A stretch of 36,702 nucleotides of DNA from Candidatus Babelota bacterium (GCA_023382795.1 JAHDWT010000009.1:1-36702), one strand, 5' to 3'; numbered from the stretch's first letter, positions 25,734 through 35,067 are shown. Program-made: numbers and translations. Notes: generated by a model not told the origin, from the letters alone.

Positions 25734-28700
25734 ATGAATCAAAATAGGCAATCACTGCGGCGCATTGCTCACGGTTTTTTGTTTCTGCTCATATGCAGAA
25801 CAGTTCCCTGTATCGGTTTTAATACCTTGGCAGAGCTACAACAATTTATTGATCAGAATGAAGAATATCCAGCACCAGATAACACCAATCTTCTCGCACC
25901 GGATTATAGCTCGTTTTATCATCAAACTATACCTTCATGGATCGACGGCATAGCACGATTAATCGGAATAAAATCAAAACCATTGTGGGATGTTCAATAT
26001 TTTAAGAATATCCTAGAACATATCACCCAATCACGCGAAAAGAACGGTTATTACGGTCGATTTGTTGAAAAAATAATTCCTCAAGCCCATACACAGTTTA
26101 TTATTTTTGGTGACATACATGGTTCATTACACTCATTAACTCGCGATCTAGAGGAGCTTGCGCAGCAAAAAATCATCGACAATAATTTTAAACTTATCAA
26201 AGATAATACGTATCTTATTTTTAATGGAAACGTTATCGACTTATCTCCTTATATTCTTGAAACCATCACTCTCGTGCTTGATCTCATGCGCAATAACCCA
26301 GCACGAGTGATATATATTCGTGGCAAACACGAGGAAAAAGAATTCTGGTATAATTTTGGATTACGTCAAGAATTAGAAATCAAAGCGCGTAAATCTGGAT
26401 CTGAACATATTCCTCTTGATTCTCTCATAAAGCGTTTTTTCAACACATTACCGCTTGCATATTATCTCGCACACAACAATGGCTCAACTATAGATGTAGT
26501 ACGCATATCGCCAACTGACCGCAAGAATTCAGAAATTGATGAACATCAATTAAGCAACTTTTTCGAACAAAAAGACAACACCCCTGACATTTTTGATCTT
26601 GTTAATAAAGCACCATCTAAACGACAAATCGATGTCAGAGCAATGATCAAAGTTGAAGAACGTCTCGCCACATACTCATCCAGCAAAGGATTACTTAATA
26701 TCGCTCCGGATCAAGGCGCAACTGCCTGGATAACGCTCTCATCGCCTAATCGCACACATCGTACCTTATATGAATTTTTCTATGATGCATTCACCGTGCT
26801 TACTACTGCACCATCATTGCAAGATTGGACTATTAGTCTCTATAATCGTGATGTGCGCGATGTGCTCGGATTTTCAAGAAGCGCAACCTACAATCTTCTC
26901 ACGGGACAAAAAATCGGTGCTCCACCAATTCCTTCACCAGAAGCAGATGCACGTGCGCTCGAACAAGAAATACAGCAACTTAAACAAGCACAACAAACAC
27001 TTACTCAAGAACTTGCAACATGTAAAATACTCAGCGCTACTGCACTCGCCACACCTTCACAACCAAGCGCTGAGAGTTACATCAAGGCAACAACCGACAT
27101 CATCATTGGCACATCACTCGATCTTTCTCGTAGTCTTGCAGAAATCGGCCACAATGTCAGAGATGGATTAATCAAAGCATTCGAAAAAATTAATCGTGAA
27201 GGTGGTATCAAGGGGCGTCATGTTCGTTTAATCGTTCTTGACCATGAAAACAATCCAACAATTGCACGGGATAATATAAAAAAACTTAAACAAGATTACC
27301 ATGTTGATATCATTCTTTCCGCAATTGGGTCAACCGCTATAAGTGGTTTTTTAGACCTTGTGAAAAATAAAGAAATTTTATTATTGTTTCCAAACGCATT
27401 ATCTGCAGAACTACGTGATCCAAATTTGTCCCATATTATTCATTTAGCTTCGTCTGCCCAAGAATTATTCAAAGGCGTTGTCGATTATATAAATACAACA
27501 TTCCGTGTTCACAAATTTGCCTTCGTACTCATCAATGATCAAAATACTCGCGGAATACAAGAATATCTTGCATCTTCAGCTATGAAAAATTTTGATGTTA
27601 AACTTTTCTTACACGATCCAAAATCCATGGATTTCACAGAAATAGCACAACAAATCGTTACTTTTGAACCAGCTACTATTGGACTCATCACACCGGGGAG
27701 ATCTGCAACCGAAATCATCCGGCGTATTGGTGTTGAAAATTTAATAAACAAGCATATTTTTGCGATAAGAAGTGATGATCCGCTATTCAAAAATTTTCTT
27801 GAAAATGAAGGGCTTGAGAAACAATTCATCGACGGTGAAAGTTTTCCTAATCCTCGTTTCAGCGATCTCGAAATAGTTCAGGAATACCAGCGAGAGATGG
27901 GAGATGATAATCTTAATATTTTTAGCCTTGAAGGATACATCAGCGCGGCGCTCTTTGCTGATATTGCAAAACAAATTTCGGGCGATATCAGTATGGACAA
28001 TATTATTACTATCATAGAAAATATAAAAAATTATCAATTCAAAGGATTACAACTCAACTTTGATCCAACGACACGGCAACTTTACCATACTATCTGGATC
28101 AATACGGGTGCTCAAGCATGGCTACCGCGCGTCATGGATAAAGCGCCTCTAGTTTCTGACACACCAAAAAAAGAATTTGCAACCACCGATACCACGAACC
28201 AATCAACGATATCGCAAAAATCAATAACCATCGGCGCCACGCTCGATCTGTCTAAGGGACTACGGGAGGTCGGAGAAAATACACGTAATGGCCTTGCCAA
28301 GGCGGTAGAAGAAATCAATCAATCGGGGGGAATTAACGGAAAATCCGTACGATTCATCGCTCTTGATAATGAATCAGATCCACGTATGTCTCGCAAAAAT
28401 GTGGAAGAACTTATCAATACCTACAATACAAGCATCATCATAGCTCCCATCGGAGCTGATACAACGGTTAGCTTGTTGGATCTTGTGAAAGACAAAAAAA
28501 TACTTCTTCTGTTTCCCAGCTCTGGATCATCAGAGCTGCGTGATCCGACCTTGACAAACATTATTCATCTTGGTTCTTCTTACGCAGATATTTACACCAA
28601 TTTACTGAATTACGCTCAGGAGAAGCTTCACGTAAAAAGGGTTGCTTTTTTTGCTATAGACAATACAAGTACCGCTGATCTACAAGCTTACTTCAAATCC

Positions 28701-29360
28701 CCTCAAGCAGCTGCAGACCCCAATCTCAAGCTTTTCTTACATGATCAATCAAGCACTAATTTTCAACCGCTCATTAAAGAAATGCTTGATTTTAGTCCCG
28801 ATGCCATCGGATTATTCACCACTGCGCGCGCTGCGTCGGATTTCATCAGACAAGCAGGAGCACACAATTTGGCGCATAAACGTCTTTTTGGTATTAGAGG
28901 AGACGATCAGCAATTTCGCGATACACTCGTCAGAGAGGGGCTTGCGCAACAACTTATCAATGGCAAAAATTTCCCCAATCCACATACCAGCGATTTGGAA
29001 ATTGCACAAGACTATCGCAAAGCGATGCAGAACACCGATCTTACCATCTTTGGTTTAGAAGGATACATAAGCGGAAAACTCTTTGCTGATCTTGCGCGAC
29101 GCATATCTGGCCCCATCACAAAAGAAAACCTAGTGGCAGCAGCAGAAGCAATCAAAAACTACAACTTTAAAGGCCTATTACTTGATTTTGATCCACAAAA
29201 ACGACAACTCTATCACACCGTGTGGATCGATATTGGCGATACTAACTGGATTCCCGTAGATACTCGTCAACAATCAAATACCGTGCAAGAAACTGAAAAC
29301 ATTCCAACCTCAACTATTCACGTAACCGTTCCAGAGCTTCAATCCGATCATCATAGTTAA
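25734..29360 (+). CDS. Exported phosphoesterase-like protein fused to two type-1 periplasmic-binding domains
   Basis: A 1208-residue protein with a signal peptide (residues 1-29). The calcineurin-like phosphoesterase domain (about 110-400) keeps GDIHG (126-130). However, the second motif reads NGNVID (164-169), where GDxxDRG is expected, and the third reads RGKHE (196-200), where RGNHE is expected. The bridging Asp and a metal-binding Asn are therefore lost, and activity is doubtful. A coiled coil (about 405-430) leads to two tandem Leu/Ile/Val-binding-protein-type Venus-flytrap domains: 455-815 and 830-1185. Both begin G-[TA]-[ST]-LDLS and include INxxGGIxG, LLLFP, SSELRDP-like and LEGYIS segments. 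Such domains bind amino acids or amides. It lies 11 nt after the channel gene, with AAAGGAA as ribosome site. The last 47 nt overlap rpe on the other strand. Confidence 0.88.
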   Translation: MNQNRQSLRRIAHGFLFLLICRTVPCIGFNTLAELQQFIDQNEEYPAPDNTNLLAPDYSSFYHQTIPSWIDGIARLIGIKSKPLWDVQYFKNILEHITQSREKNGYYGRFVEKIIPQAHTQFIIFGDIHGSLHSLTRDLEELAQQKIIDNNFKLIKDNTYLIFNGNVIDLSPYILETITLVLDLMRNNPARVIYIRGKHEEKEFWYNFGLRQELEIKARKSGSEHIPLDSLIKRFFNTLPLAYYLAHNNGSTIDVVRISPTDRKNSEIDEHQLSNFFEQKDNTPDIFDLVNKAPSKRQIDVRAMIKVEERLATYSSSKGLLNIAPDQGATAWITLSSPNRTHRTLYEFFYDAFTVLTTAPSLQDWTISLYNRDVRDVLGFSRSATYNLLTGQKIGAPPIPSPEADARALEQEIQQLKQAQQTLTQELATCKILSATALATPSQPSAESYIKATTDIIIGTSLDLSRSLAEIGHNVRDGLIKAFEKINREGGIKGRHVRLIVLDHENNPTIARDNIKKLKQDYHVDIILSAIGSTAISGFLDLVKNKEILLLFPNALSAELRDPNLSHIIHLASSAQELFKGVVDYINTTFRVHKFAFVLINDQNTRGIQEYLASSAMKNFDVKLFLHDPKSMDFTEIAQQIVTFEPATIGLITPGRSATEIIRRIGVENLINKHIFAIRSDDPLFKNFLENEGLEKQFIDGESFPNPRFSDLEIVQEYQREMGDDNLNIFSLEGYISAALFADIAKQISGDISMDNIITIIENIKNYQFKGLQLNFDPTTRQLYHTIWINTGAQAWLPRVMDKAPLVSDTPKKEFATTDTTNQSTISQKSITIGATLDLSKGLREVGENTRNGLAKAVEEINQSGGINGKSVRFIALDNESDPRMSRKNVEELINTYNTSIIIAPIGADTTVSLLDLVKDKKILLLFPSSGSSELRDPTLTNIIHLGSSYADIYTNLLNYAQEKLHVKRVAFFAIDNTSTADLQAYFKSPQAAADPNLKLFLHDQSSTNFQPLIKEMLDFSPDAIGLFTTARAASDFIRQAGAHNLAHKRLFGIRGDDQQFRDTLVREGLAQQLINGKNFPNPHTSDLEIAQDYRKAMQNTDLTIFGLEGYISGKLFADLARRISGPITKENLVAAAEAIKNYNFKGLLLDFDPQKRQLYHTVWIDIGDTNWIPVDTRQQSNTVQETENIPTSTIHVTVPELQSDHHS

Positions 29361-29958
29361 AGATGCTGCTTGAAGCAGCAATGTGATCGACACCTAGTCG
29401 TTTAATTTCTGGAATAAGTGCTGGCACAATACCACCGTCAAGCCCAATACTGCAAGAAAGCTGGTGTTCACGACAATACTCTTGCAGTACCGGTATTTTT
29501 TGCAACACCTCCGGCAAAAATTTTTGTCCAGAAAATCCCGGTTCCACTGACATAATTAAAACATGATCGATCATTGGATTTAAAAAATCGAATAATTTCT
29601 CTACGCGTGTTTTTGGCTTAATCGCTAAGGATGCTTGGAGTTTTTTTTCTTTTATTTGTGAAATGATATATTGAAAATCAAAATTGCTTTCAATGTGAAA
29701 ACTTACGATGCCTTTCGCTTTAAGCGTGAGTCGCTCTATAAAAAATGACGGATTGTCAACCATAAGATGAATCCAAGACGGATTTCTGCTCGCCCTATCA
29801 ACGGCATTGGCAAGCACAGGACCAAAAATGATATTAGGAACAAAATGACCATCCATGATATCAAGATGAAATCCAGAGCAGTGCGCATCCAAAAGGGCAA
29901 CCTCTTGCCCCAGGTGAAGCTGGTCAGCCGCCATAAGCGAGGGAAATATGCGTAGCAT
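29314..29958 (-). CDS. rpe: Ribulose-phosphate 3-epimerase
   Basis: A 214-residue TIM-barrel enzyme interconverting ribulose 5-phosphate and xylulose 5-phosphate in the pentose phosphate pathway. Visible motifs are FPSLMAAD, the metal-binding HLDIMDGHFVPN, HLMVDNP, SVEPGFSGQKF and GLDGGI. AAAGGA lies upstream of the start. Its 3' end overlaps the end of the periplasmic-binding-protein gene by 47 nt in antisense, so the two convergent transcripts share sequence. The length is slightly below the usual 220-225, but all catalytic motifs are present. Confidence 0.95.
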   Translation of the reverse strand: MLRIFPSLMAADQLHLGQEVALLDAHCSGFHLDIMDGHFVPNIIFGPVLANAVDRASRNPSWIHLMVDNPSFFIERLTLKAKGIVSFHIESNFDFQYIISQIKEKKLQASLAIKPKTRVEKLFDFLNPMIDHVLIMSVEPGFSGQKFLPEVLQKIPVLQEYCREHQLSCSIGLDGGIVPALIPEIKRLGVDHIAASSSIFNYDDRIEALERLRE

Positions 29959-30355
29959 GTTTTATCCTTTATAACCAAGGGTTATTGCCGATTACCTTTA
30001 GTGTGTTACACTAAACTATAGATGGTTATATTCAGAAATCGCAAGACAACCCAACGTGGTCGCCGCAGCCAAGGCAAAAATAATGCTCCACAAAACTCAA
30101 CATAATTAGAGCAAATTCTTCTCTGATTAGCACAACTCGGCATGGCATCATTTTAACCTGTAAAATAGGCTAATTTCATCTCAATTCGCCAAATACCATT
30201 GCAAGAAAGTTGAGTCTTGCGATGTAAAAAATATGTTGAAAAAAATCACATTTGTTCTATAGTGATTGCTGATTAATAAAGGGCATAAAAGTTTTAAAAT
30301 GCCCAAAATAAAAGAAATAACATTAGTTAAACATACCTGTATATAAGGAGTGAAC
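29959..30355. promoter_or_regulatory. rpe/groES divergent intergenic region
   Basis: 397 nt without a gene. On the minus strand, TATAGT (30015-30020) with TTGCGA (30039-30044) suggests an rpe promoter. An 8-bp palindrome TTTAGTGT/ACACTAAA (29997-30015) stands just downstream. On the plus strand lie a hairpin CATTGCAAGA/TCTTGCGATG (30197-30224, one T-G wobble), the groES promoter and a GGGCAT/ATGCCC stem (30281-30304) in the leader. No CIRCE element is present. The middle part (30060-30190) shows nothing recognisable. Confidence 0.5.
30236..30263 (+). promoter_or_regulatory. Probable groESL promoter
   Basis: TTGAAA (30236-30241), a 16-nt spacer and TATAGT (30258-30263) form a good sigma-70-type promoter about 90 nt before groES. 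The inverted repeat at 30197-30224 ends 11 nt upstream of the -35 and could be a regulator site. Confidence 0.5.
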
Positions 30356-30643
30356 ATGATCGAAAAAATTCGTCCGCTCTACGATCGAGTTCTGGTAAAA
30401 CGCTCAGAACATGAAGAAAAGACTGTCGGTGGCATCATTATACCTGATACCGCTAAGGAAAAAGCGCAAATGGGAACCGTAATTTCGGTTGGCCAGGGAC
30501 GCGTTGCCAAAGACGGAGCACTTACTCCATTGGCAGTCAAAGCCGGCGATGTCGTGTATTTTGGCAAATATGCCGGAACCGATGCGGGCAATGACTTCCT
30601 CATCATCCGTGAAGATGAAATTTTAGGTATTGTCGAAAAATAA
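30356..30643 (+). CDS. groES: Co-chaperonin GroES
   Basis: A 95-residue GroES, the normal size, forming the heptameric lid of the GroEL folding chamber. Recognisable parts are [12 protein letters not shown], the mobile loop [26 protein letters not shown], and the end [16 protein letters not shown]. The ATG at 30356 has AAGGAG 5 nt upstream; the frame also opens at a GTG (30350) that overlaps this site. groEL follows 19 nt downstream, forming the standard groESL operon. The leader carries a short GGGCAT/ATGCCC stem. Confidence 0.97.
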   Translation: MIEKIRPLYDRVLVKRSEHEEKTVGGIIIPDTAKEKAQMGTVISVGQGRVAKDGALTPLAVKAGDVVYFGKYAGTDAGNDFLIIREDEILGIVEK

Positions 30644-30662
30644 TTAACCGGGAGACACAACT

Positions 30663-32315
30663 ATGGCATCAAAAAAAATAATGTTTGGCGCTGAAGCCCG
30701 TGAAAAAATGCGCAGAGGTATTGATACCTTGGCAGACGCAGTAAAAGTCACCATGGGGCCTAAGGGACGTAACGTTGCCTTTGAAAGCTCTTTTGGTTCA
30801 CCTAAAATCACCAAAGACGGTGTGACGGTTGCCAAAGAAATCGAACTCAAAGACAAACTCGAAAACATGGGCGCACAAATGGTGCGCGAAGTAGCAAGCA
30901 AAACTGCTGACATCGCTGGCGATGGTACCACTACGGCAACCGTACTTGCACAAGCAATTTTCCGTGAAGGGAATAAGTACGTTACCGCAGGCGCAAATCC
31001 TATGGAGTTAAAACGCGGTATCGAAAAGGCAGTGATAGCTGTAGTAGATAGCATCAAGAAACTTGCTACCCCTATCAAAGACAAAAAAGAAATCGAACAA
31101 ATTGCAACTATCTCTGCAAACTCTGACATCACCATTGGCAAACAAATTGCCGAAGCTATGGAACGCGTAGGACGCGATGGCGTTATCACCGTTGAAGAAG
31201 CTAAGGGTATGGAAGATGAATTGGATATCGTTGAAGGTATGCAATTTGACCGTGGTTACCTTTCACCGTACTTTGTAACCAATGCTGAAAAGATGGAAGT
31301 TCAATTGAATGATGCGCTCATCCTGATTTATGACAAGAAAATCAGCAGCATGAAAGCGCTCCTTCCGGTTCTTGAACAAATTGCTAAATATGGTCGCTCA
31401 CTGCTCATTATCGCTGAAGATATTGAAGGTGAAGCGCTGGCTACGTTGGTAGTCAACCGTATCCGTGGCACCCTACAAGTTGCTGCAGTAAAAGCTCCTG
31501 GCTTTGGTGATCGTCGTAAAGCGATGCTTGAAGACATCGCCGTGCTCACCGGTGGCAAGATGATCTCCGAAGAACTCGGTCTTAAACTTGAAAACGTCTC
31601 CATGACCGATCTTGGACAAGCAAAACGTGTGGTATTAACTAAAGACAACTGCACTATCATTGAAGGTCAAGGCAGCCAAGAAAGCATTAAAGGTCGCGTG
31701 CTACAAATCAAGACGCAAATCGAAAATACCACGTCTGATTATGACCGTGAAAAACTCCAAGAACGCTTGGCAAAAATTGCAGGTGGCGTAGCAGTCATCA
31801 AAGTAGGTGCTGCAACTGAAACTGAAATGAAAGAAAAGAAAGATCGTATCGAAGACGCACTCAACGCAACTCGCGCAGCGGTTGAAGAAGGTGTTGTTGC
31901 CGGTGGCGGCGTTGCCCTATTACGCGCACAAACTGCCGTACAAGGAATCGATCTTCAAGGTGATGAAAAACTCGGCGCTCAGATCATTGAACGCGTGCTT
32001 GAAGAACCTCTTCGTGTGATTTCTTCAAATGCTGGATTCGAAGCATCAGTCATCGTTAACCGCGTGAAAGCAGAAACCGGAAATCGTGGTTTTGATGCAA
32101 AACATGGCGAATTCGTTGATATGATTGCTGAAGGCATAATCGATCCTGCTAAGGTAGCTCGCACCGCTATCCAAAATGCAGCATCTATCGCCGGACTTCT
32201 GTTAACCACAGAAGCAACCATCTGCGACATTCCAGAGGATAAGAAAGAAGCTTCTGCAGGTCATGCAGGCTGTGGCCCATCCGGTATGGGTGGTGGCATG
32301 GGTGGCATGTACTAA
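30663..32315 (+). CDS. groEL: Chaperonin GroEL (60 kDa)
   Basis: A 550-residue chaperonin, full length. Motifs include [11 protein letters not shown], the ATP-binding [28 protein letters not shown] and [13 protein letters not shown], and the tail ends in GGM repeats ([11 protein letters not shown]). It forms the two-ring ATP-driven folding chamber with GroES. GGGAG lies 8 nt before the start. The cysteine in the tail (HAGCGPSG) is uncommon just before the GGM repeats. A strong hairpin terminator follows. Confidence 0.98.
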   Translation: MASKKIMFGAEAREKMRRGIDTLADAVKVTMGPKGRNVAFESSFGSPKITKDGVTVAKEIELKDKLENMGAQMVREVASKTADIAGDGTTTATVLAQAIFREGNKYVTAGANPMELKRGIEKAVIAVVDSIKKLATPIKDKKEIEQIATISANSDITIGKQIAEAMERVGRDGVITVEEAKGMEDELDIVEGMQFDRGYLSPYFVTNAEKMEVQLNDALILIYDKKISSMKALLPVLEQIAKYGRSLLIIAEDIEGEALATLVVNRIRGTLQVAAVKAPGFGDRRKAMLEDIAVLTGGKMISEELGLKLENVSMTDLGQAKRVVLTKDNCTIIEGQGSQESIKGRVLQIKTQIENTTSDYDREKLQERLAKIAGGVAVIKVGAATETEMKEKKDRIEDALNATRAAVEEGVVAGGGVALLRAQTAVQGIDLQGDEKLGAQIIERVLEEPLRVISSNAGFEASVIVNRVKAETGNRGFDAKHGEFVDMIAEGIIDPAKVARTAIQNAASIAGLLLTTEATICDIPEDKKEASAGHAGCGPSGMGGGMGGMY

Positions 32316-32338
32316 ACAATTCCTTTTTTAGCTCACAA

Positions 32339-32386
32339 AAAACTAATCCCGGTAGAACAATCAAAAGTTTTACCGGGATTAGTTTT
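32339..32386. terminator. Bidirectional terminator between groEL and the DUF4143 gene
   Basis: A 16-bp perfect stem (32339-32354 with 32371-32386), extended by GAAC/GTTT to about 20 pairs with an 8-nt loop. On the minus strand the stem is followed by a T run, which serves the ATPase gene. On the plus strand TTTT ends the stem and serves groEL. Confidence 0.85.
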
Positions 32387-32459
32387 ACCATAGTGCAAAT
32401 TTAAGAAAATCACCAATTGCAGAAAGAATCTATGACATAAAGGATCCAGCCCAATACCG

Positions 32460-33629
32460 TTATCGCAGCTTTTTAACTAAGTCTTTTACGCCTATAAAAG
32501 CTACGGATAGCTCTTTGTACTTGCGTGTAAATGGGCTATCTATGTTACTTGAAACAATAAAATTTTCCCCCTCCGGATACAGGCTACGAAAAGCTTCAAA
32601 GTTCTTTCCTATACTGCTAATACCCATTGGGACCAAGTCCTCTGGTAAAGTGTTAAATTTACATTCGATGGCAGTTATTTTATTGCCTGATCTACTGCTC
32701 ATTACAAAGTCTATTTCATACCCGCGCTTGTCGCGCCAATAATTTACGGATCGGGTTTGTAGATAGCCATTAATTTCATTTAAAACACATTGCTCCCACA
32801 TTGAGCCTAGATCATCTACTCGCAGTTCACTTCTTCCCTTTGCATAATGTACAAAGCCAGTATCAAATCCGTACACCTTTGGTGCCATAACAATTTCTGT
32901 TGGCTTATGGGTCGAAAATGGTCTAATGACATTTACAACAAAGGTTTCTTCAAGAATTTGAAGATAGTTGGCAATCGTCTGTCTACTAACCTCACAGGGA
33001 GCCGCAAAACGCGATGCTTCAAACATGCCACCACTATTGGCAAGTAACAGTTCAGTAAATTTAAGAAACGAATTCCGCTTTTCTATACTAAAGAGCTCCT
33101 GAATATCCTTCGCCCAATAAGCATCTATCCATTCTTGAAAATCTTTTTCAGGGAGCTGCTTTTTTTCAAAGAACGAAGGAAATCCGCCAAATAAAAATCT
33201 ATGTCTAATGTCTTCGTTACCAAAAAGAGCCATTTCTTCTAACAATAAGGGAGTTAACCAAACAGCTCTCTTTCTACCTGTTAAGGTATCCCTAAATTTA
33301 GCGCTAGCACCCAACGTTGAAGATCCCGTCGCGACTATCTTTATGGTAGGATAATGATCGGCAGCTATCTTTAAAACTTCGGATGGATTATCAAGTCGAT
33401 GTATTTCATCAAGGGCAATCCGCTTACCTTGTTGCGCCTCTAAAAAAGATTCTGGATCTGAAAATAGTTGTCTAACTCGTGGACGTTCACAGTCGAAATA
33501 TTCAATATCTTCAAGACTATGGCACAGGCTTGTCTTTCCAACGCGCCTGACTCCCATAAGCCACACAATACTTTTTTCTTTCCAAGCATCTTCTATTAAT
33601 TTTTTCCAAAACGGTCGCTGAATAAGCAT
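32460..33629 (-). CDS. ATPase with DUF4143 domain (first of two)
   Basis: A 389-residue AAA-type ATPase of the ATP-binding/DUF4143 class. Walker A is GVRRVGKTS (26-34). Walker B is RIALDEI, with D74 and E75. A sensor-like ATGSS follows at about 107. The C-terminal half has the DUF4143 winged-helix part (SRQTIANYLQILEETFVV) and then a nuclease-like fold, with YWRDKRGYEIDFV and a downstream AIECKF. These resemble the D...ExK core of restriction-like nucleases. Proteins of this family are widespread, often multicopy, and of unknown function. It is convergent with groEL. The second family member lies upstream (33860-35032); the two proteins are clearly divergent, so this is not a recent duplication. 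Confidence 0.9.
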   Translation of the reverse strand: MLIQRPFWKKLIEDAWKEKSIVWLMGVRRVGKTSLCHSLEDIEYFDCERPRVRQLFSDPESFLEAQQGKRIALDEIHRLDNPSEVLKIAADHYPTIKIVATGSSTLGASAKFRDTLTGRKRAVWLTPLLLEEMALFGNEDIRHRFLFGGFPSFFEKKQLPEKDFQEWIDAYWAKDIQELFSIEKRNSFLKFTELLLANSGGMFEASRFAAPCEVSRQTIANYLQILEETFVVNVIRPFSTHKPTEIVMAPKVYGFDTGFVHYAKGRSELRVDDLGSMWEQCVLNEINGYLQTRSVNYWRDKRGYEIDFVMSSRSGNKITAIECKFNTLPEDLVPMGISSIGKNFEAFRSLYPEGENFIVSSNIDSPFTRKYKELSVAFIGVKDLVKKLR

Positions 33630-33783
33630 TGAACTCCCCTCACAAAAAAACTATATGTTAACTATATTGACACATAGGTCGCCTAAATGTAAAGTGCATC
33701 AACCACTTAGTCAAACAATGACCCGTTGAAAGCTTTTTTTAAAGGATGAAGACAGTCTTTATACCAAAACAGCCGGACAAACG

Positions 33784-33800
33784 TGCAATCAGAATGCATA
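33784..33800 (-). repeat. Left 17-nt inverted repeat flanking the second DUF4143 gene
   Basis: Read on the minus strand this is TATGCATTCTGATTGCA, identical to 35068-35084 on the plus strand. It sits inside a hairpin (GGACAA 33775-33780 with TTGTCC 33802-33807), about 60 nt after the ATPase gene end. A second palindrome, CCAGCGCTGG, follows at 33806-33815. Confidence 0.8.
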
Positions 33801-33859
33801 ATTGTCCAGCGCTGGAAGCATTGAATGGATAGAGTGTTTACTCCGTAACTTAACTGGAC

Positions 33860-35032
33860 TTAATCTCGCACTACTCGATCAAGCGATCGCCAGCCAACCA
33901 ACTCTCCAGCTTTTAAAGAAATGAGCTCATCGCCCGCATACACTACAAATGAGGGGTGTTTTGGCTGTTGTGATATTTCATTAAAGTATTCGATACTACT
34001 AAAAAAGCTCTGGGAGTAGGTTTTCCCTGATTTCATTTCTACGGGTATCAAAAGCTCGCCACGTTCAATGATACAATCGATTTCATTTCCGCTTTTATCG
34101 CGCCAGAAATAAAGGTGGGCATTCTTACCCTGATTGTAAGAGGACTTCATAAGGGAACTAATGATGAGTGATTCAAATAATCCACCACGCAGGTAATGCG
34201 TCACAAGATCCTGTGCCGACTCTATGCCCAGCACATGGGAAGCCAATCCAGTATCATAAAAATAGAGCTTTGGGGATTTAATCAGCCGCTTACTAAAATT
34301 TTTATAATGCGGCTGTAATAAAAATACGATATAGCTTGCCTCAAGAATTGAAATCCATGATCGCGCGGTATTGACTGAAATACCACAATCATTTGCCAAT
34401 GAAGTTAGATTAAGAAGTTGACCGATGCGACCAGCACAGAGCTTCACAAAGAGCTGAAATAGACTCAAATCTCCTATGTTTTTAAGTTGTCTTACATCGC
34501 GCTCAATATACGTTTGTATGTAGTTGGCATACCAATCTTGTGGACTGATATCGTACGCGTAAATCGACGGATAACATCCTTGAAAAAGCAAGGTTTCAAT
34601 AGTTGCGGGCAAAAGGTTCGCCTTTTTAAGCTCATCAAGCGCCAGTGGCAGCAATCTAAGAATAAAGATTCTCCCAGCTAACGTTTGTGTTGTGGATTGA
34701 TTAAGTAATAGGTTTTGCGAGCCAGTAATAACAAAAAATCCCGGCTTTTTTTCAAGATCTACTTTCGTCTGCATGTAAGAAAGTAGGTCTGGAACATGTT
34801 GAATCTCATCAAGAATAACGCCCTTGGCTCCATCAAATTGAGCAAGAAAAGATTTTGGGTCGCTGGCGGCCAGGCTGCGTGTTTCAAGATTTTCGAGTGA
34901 TACATACACATGCTCTGGAAATGTGTACCGAGCAAGAGTAGTTTTGCCTGATTGGCGTGGTCCAAGTAGGGCAATAACCCAAAATTTTTCGGACATTTCT
35001 TTAATTTTATTCTGAGCATCTCTTAAAATCAT
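33860..35032 (-). CDS. ATPase with DUF4143 domain (second of two)
   Basis: A 390-residue ATPase of the same family as its neighbour. Walker A is GPRQSGKTT (24-32). Walker B is GVILDEI, with D75 and E76. A sensor-like VITGSQN follows. The C-terminal part has the winged-helix LTSLANDCGISVNTARSWISIL and the nuclease-like YFWRDKSGNEIDCI, with a later PVEMKSGK. AAGG lies 9-10 nt before the start. The gene stands alone between two hairpins that share a 17-nt core in inverted orientation, an arrangement reminiscent of a mobile gene cassette. Function is unknown. Members of this family often occur in many copies in symbiont genomes. Confidence 0.9.
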   Translation of the reverse strand: MILRDAQNKIKEMSEKFWVIALLGPRQSGKTTLARYTFPEHVYVSLENLETRSLAASDPKSFLAQFDGAKGVILDEIQHVPDLLSYMQTKVDLEKKPGFFVITGSQNLLLNQSTTQTLAGRIFILRLLPLALDELKKANLLPATIETLLFQGCYPSIYAYDISPQDWYANYIQTYIERDVRQLKNIGDLSLFQLFVKLCAGRIGQLLNLTSLANDCGISVNTARSWISILEASYIVFLLQPHYKNFSKRLIKSPKLYFYDTGLASHVLGIESAQDLVTHYLRGGLFESLIISSLMKSSYNQGKNAHLYFWRDKSGNEIDCIIERGELLIPVEMKSGKTYSQSFFSSIEYFNEISQQPKHPSFVVYAGDELISLKAGELVGWRSLDRVVRD

Positions 35033-35067
35033 GACTCTAAACCTTATCTATAAGCAAATTGGCCCAA

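Noticed and set aside
30100-30350. A CIRCE element for HrcA control of groESL
   Set aside because: GATTAGCACAACTCGG (30125-30140) superficially recalls the left half TTAGCACTC, but there is no right half GAGTGCTAA at the 9-nt spacing.
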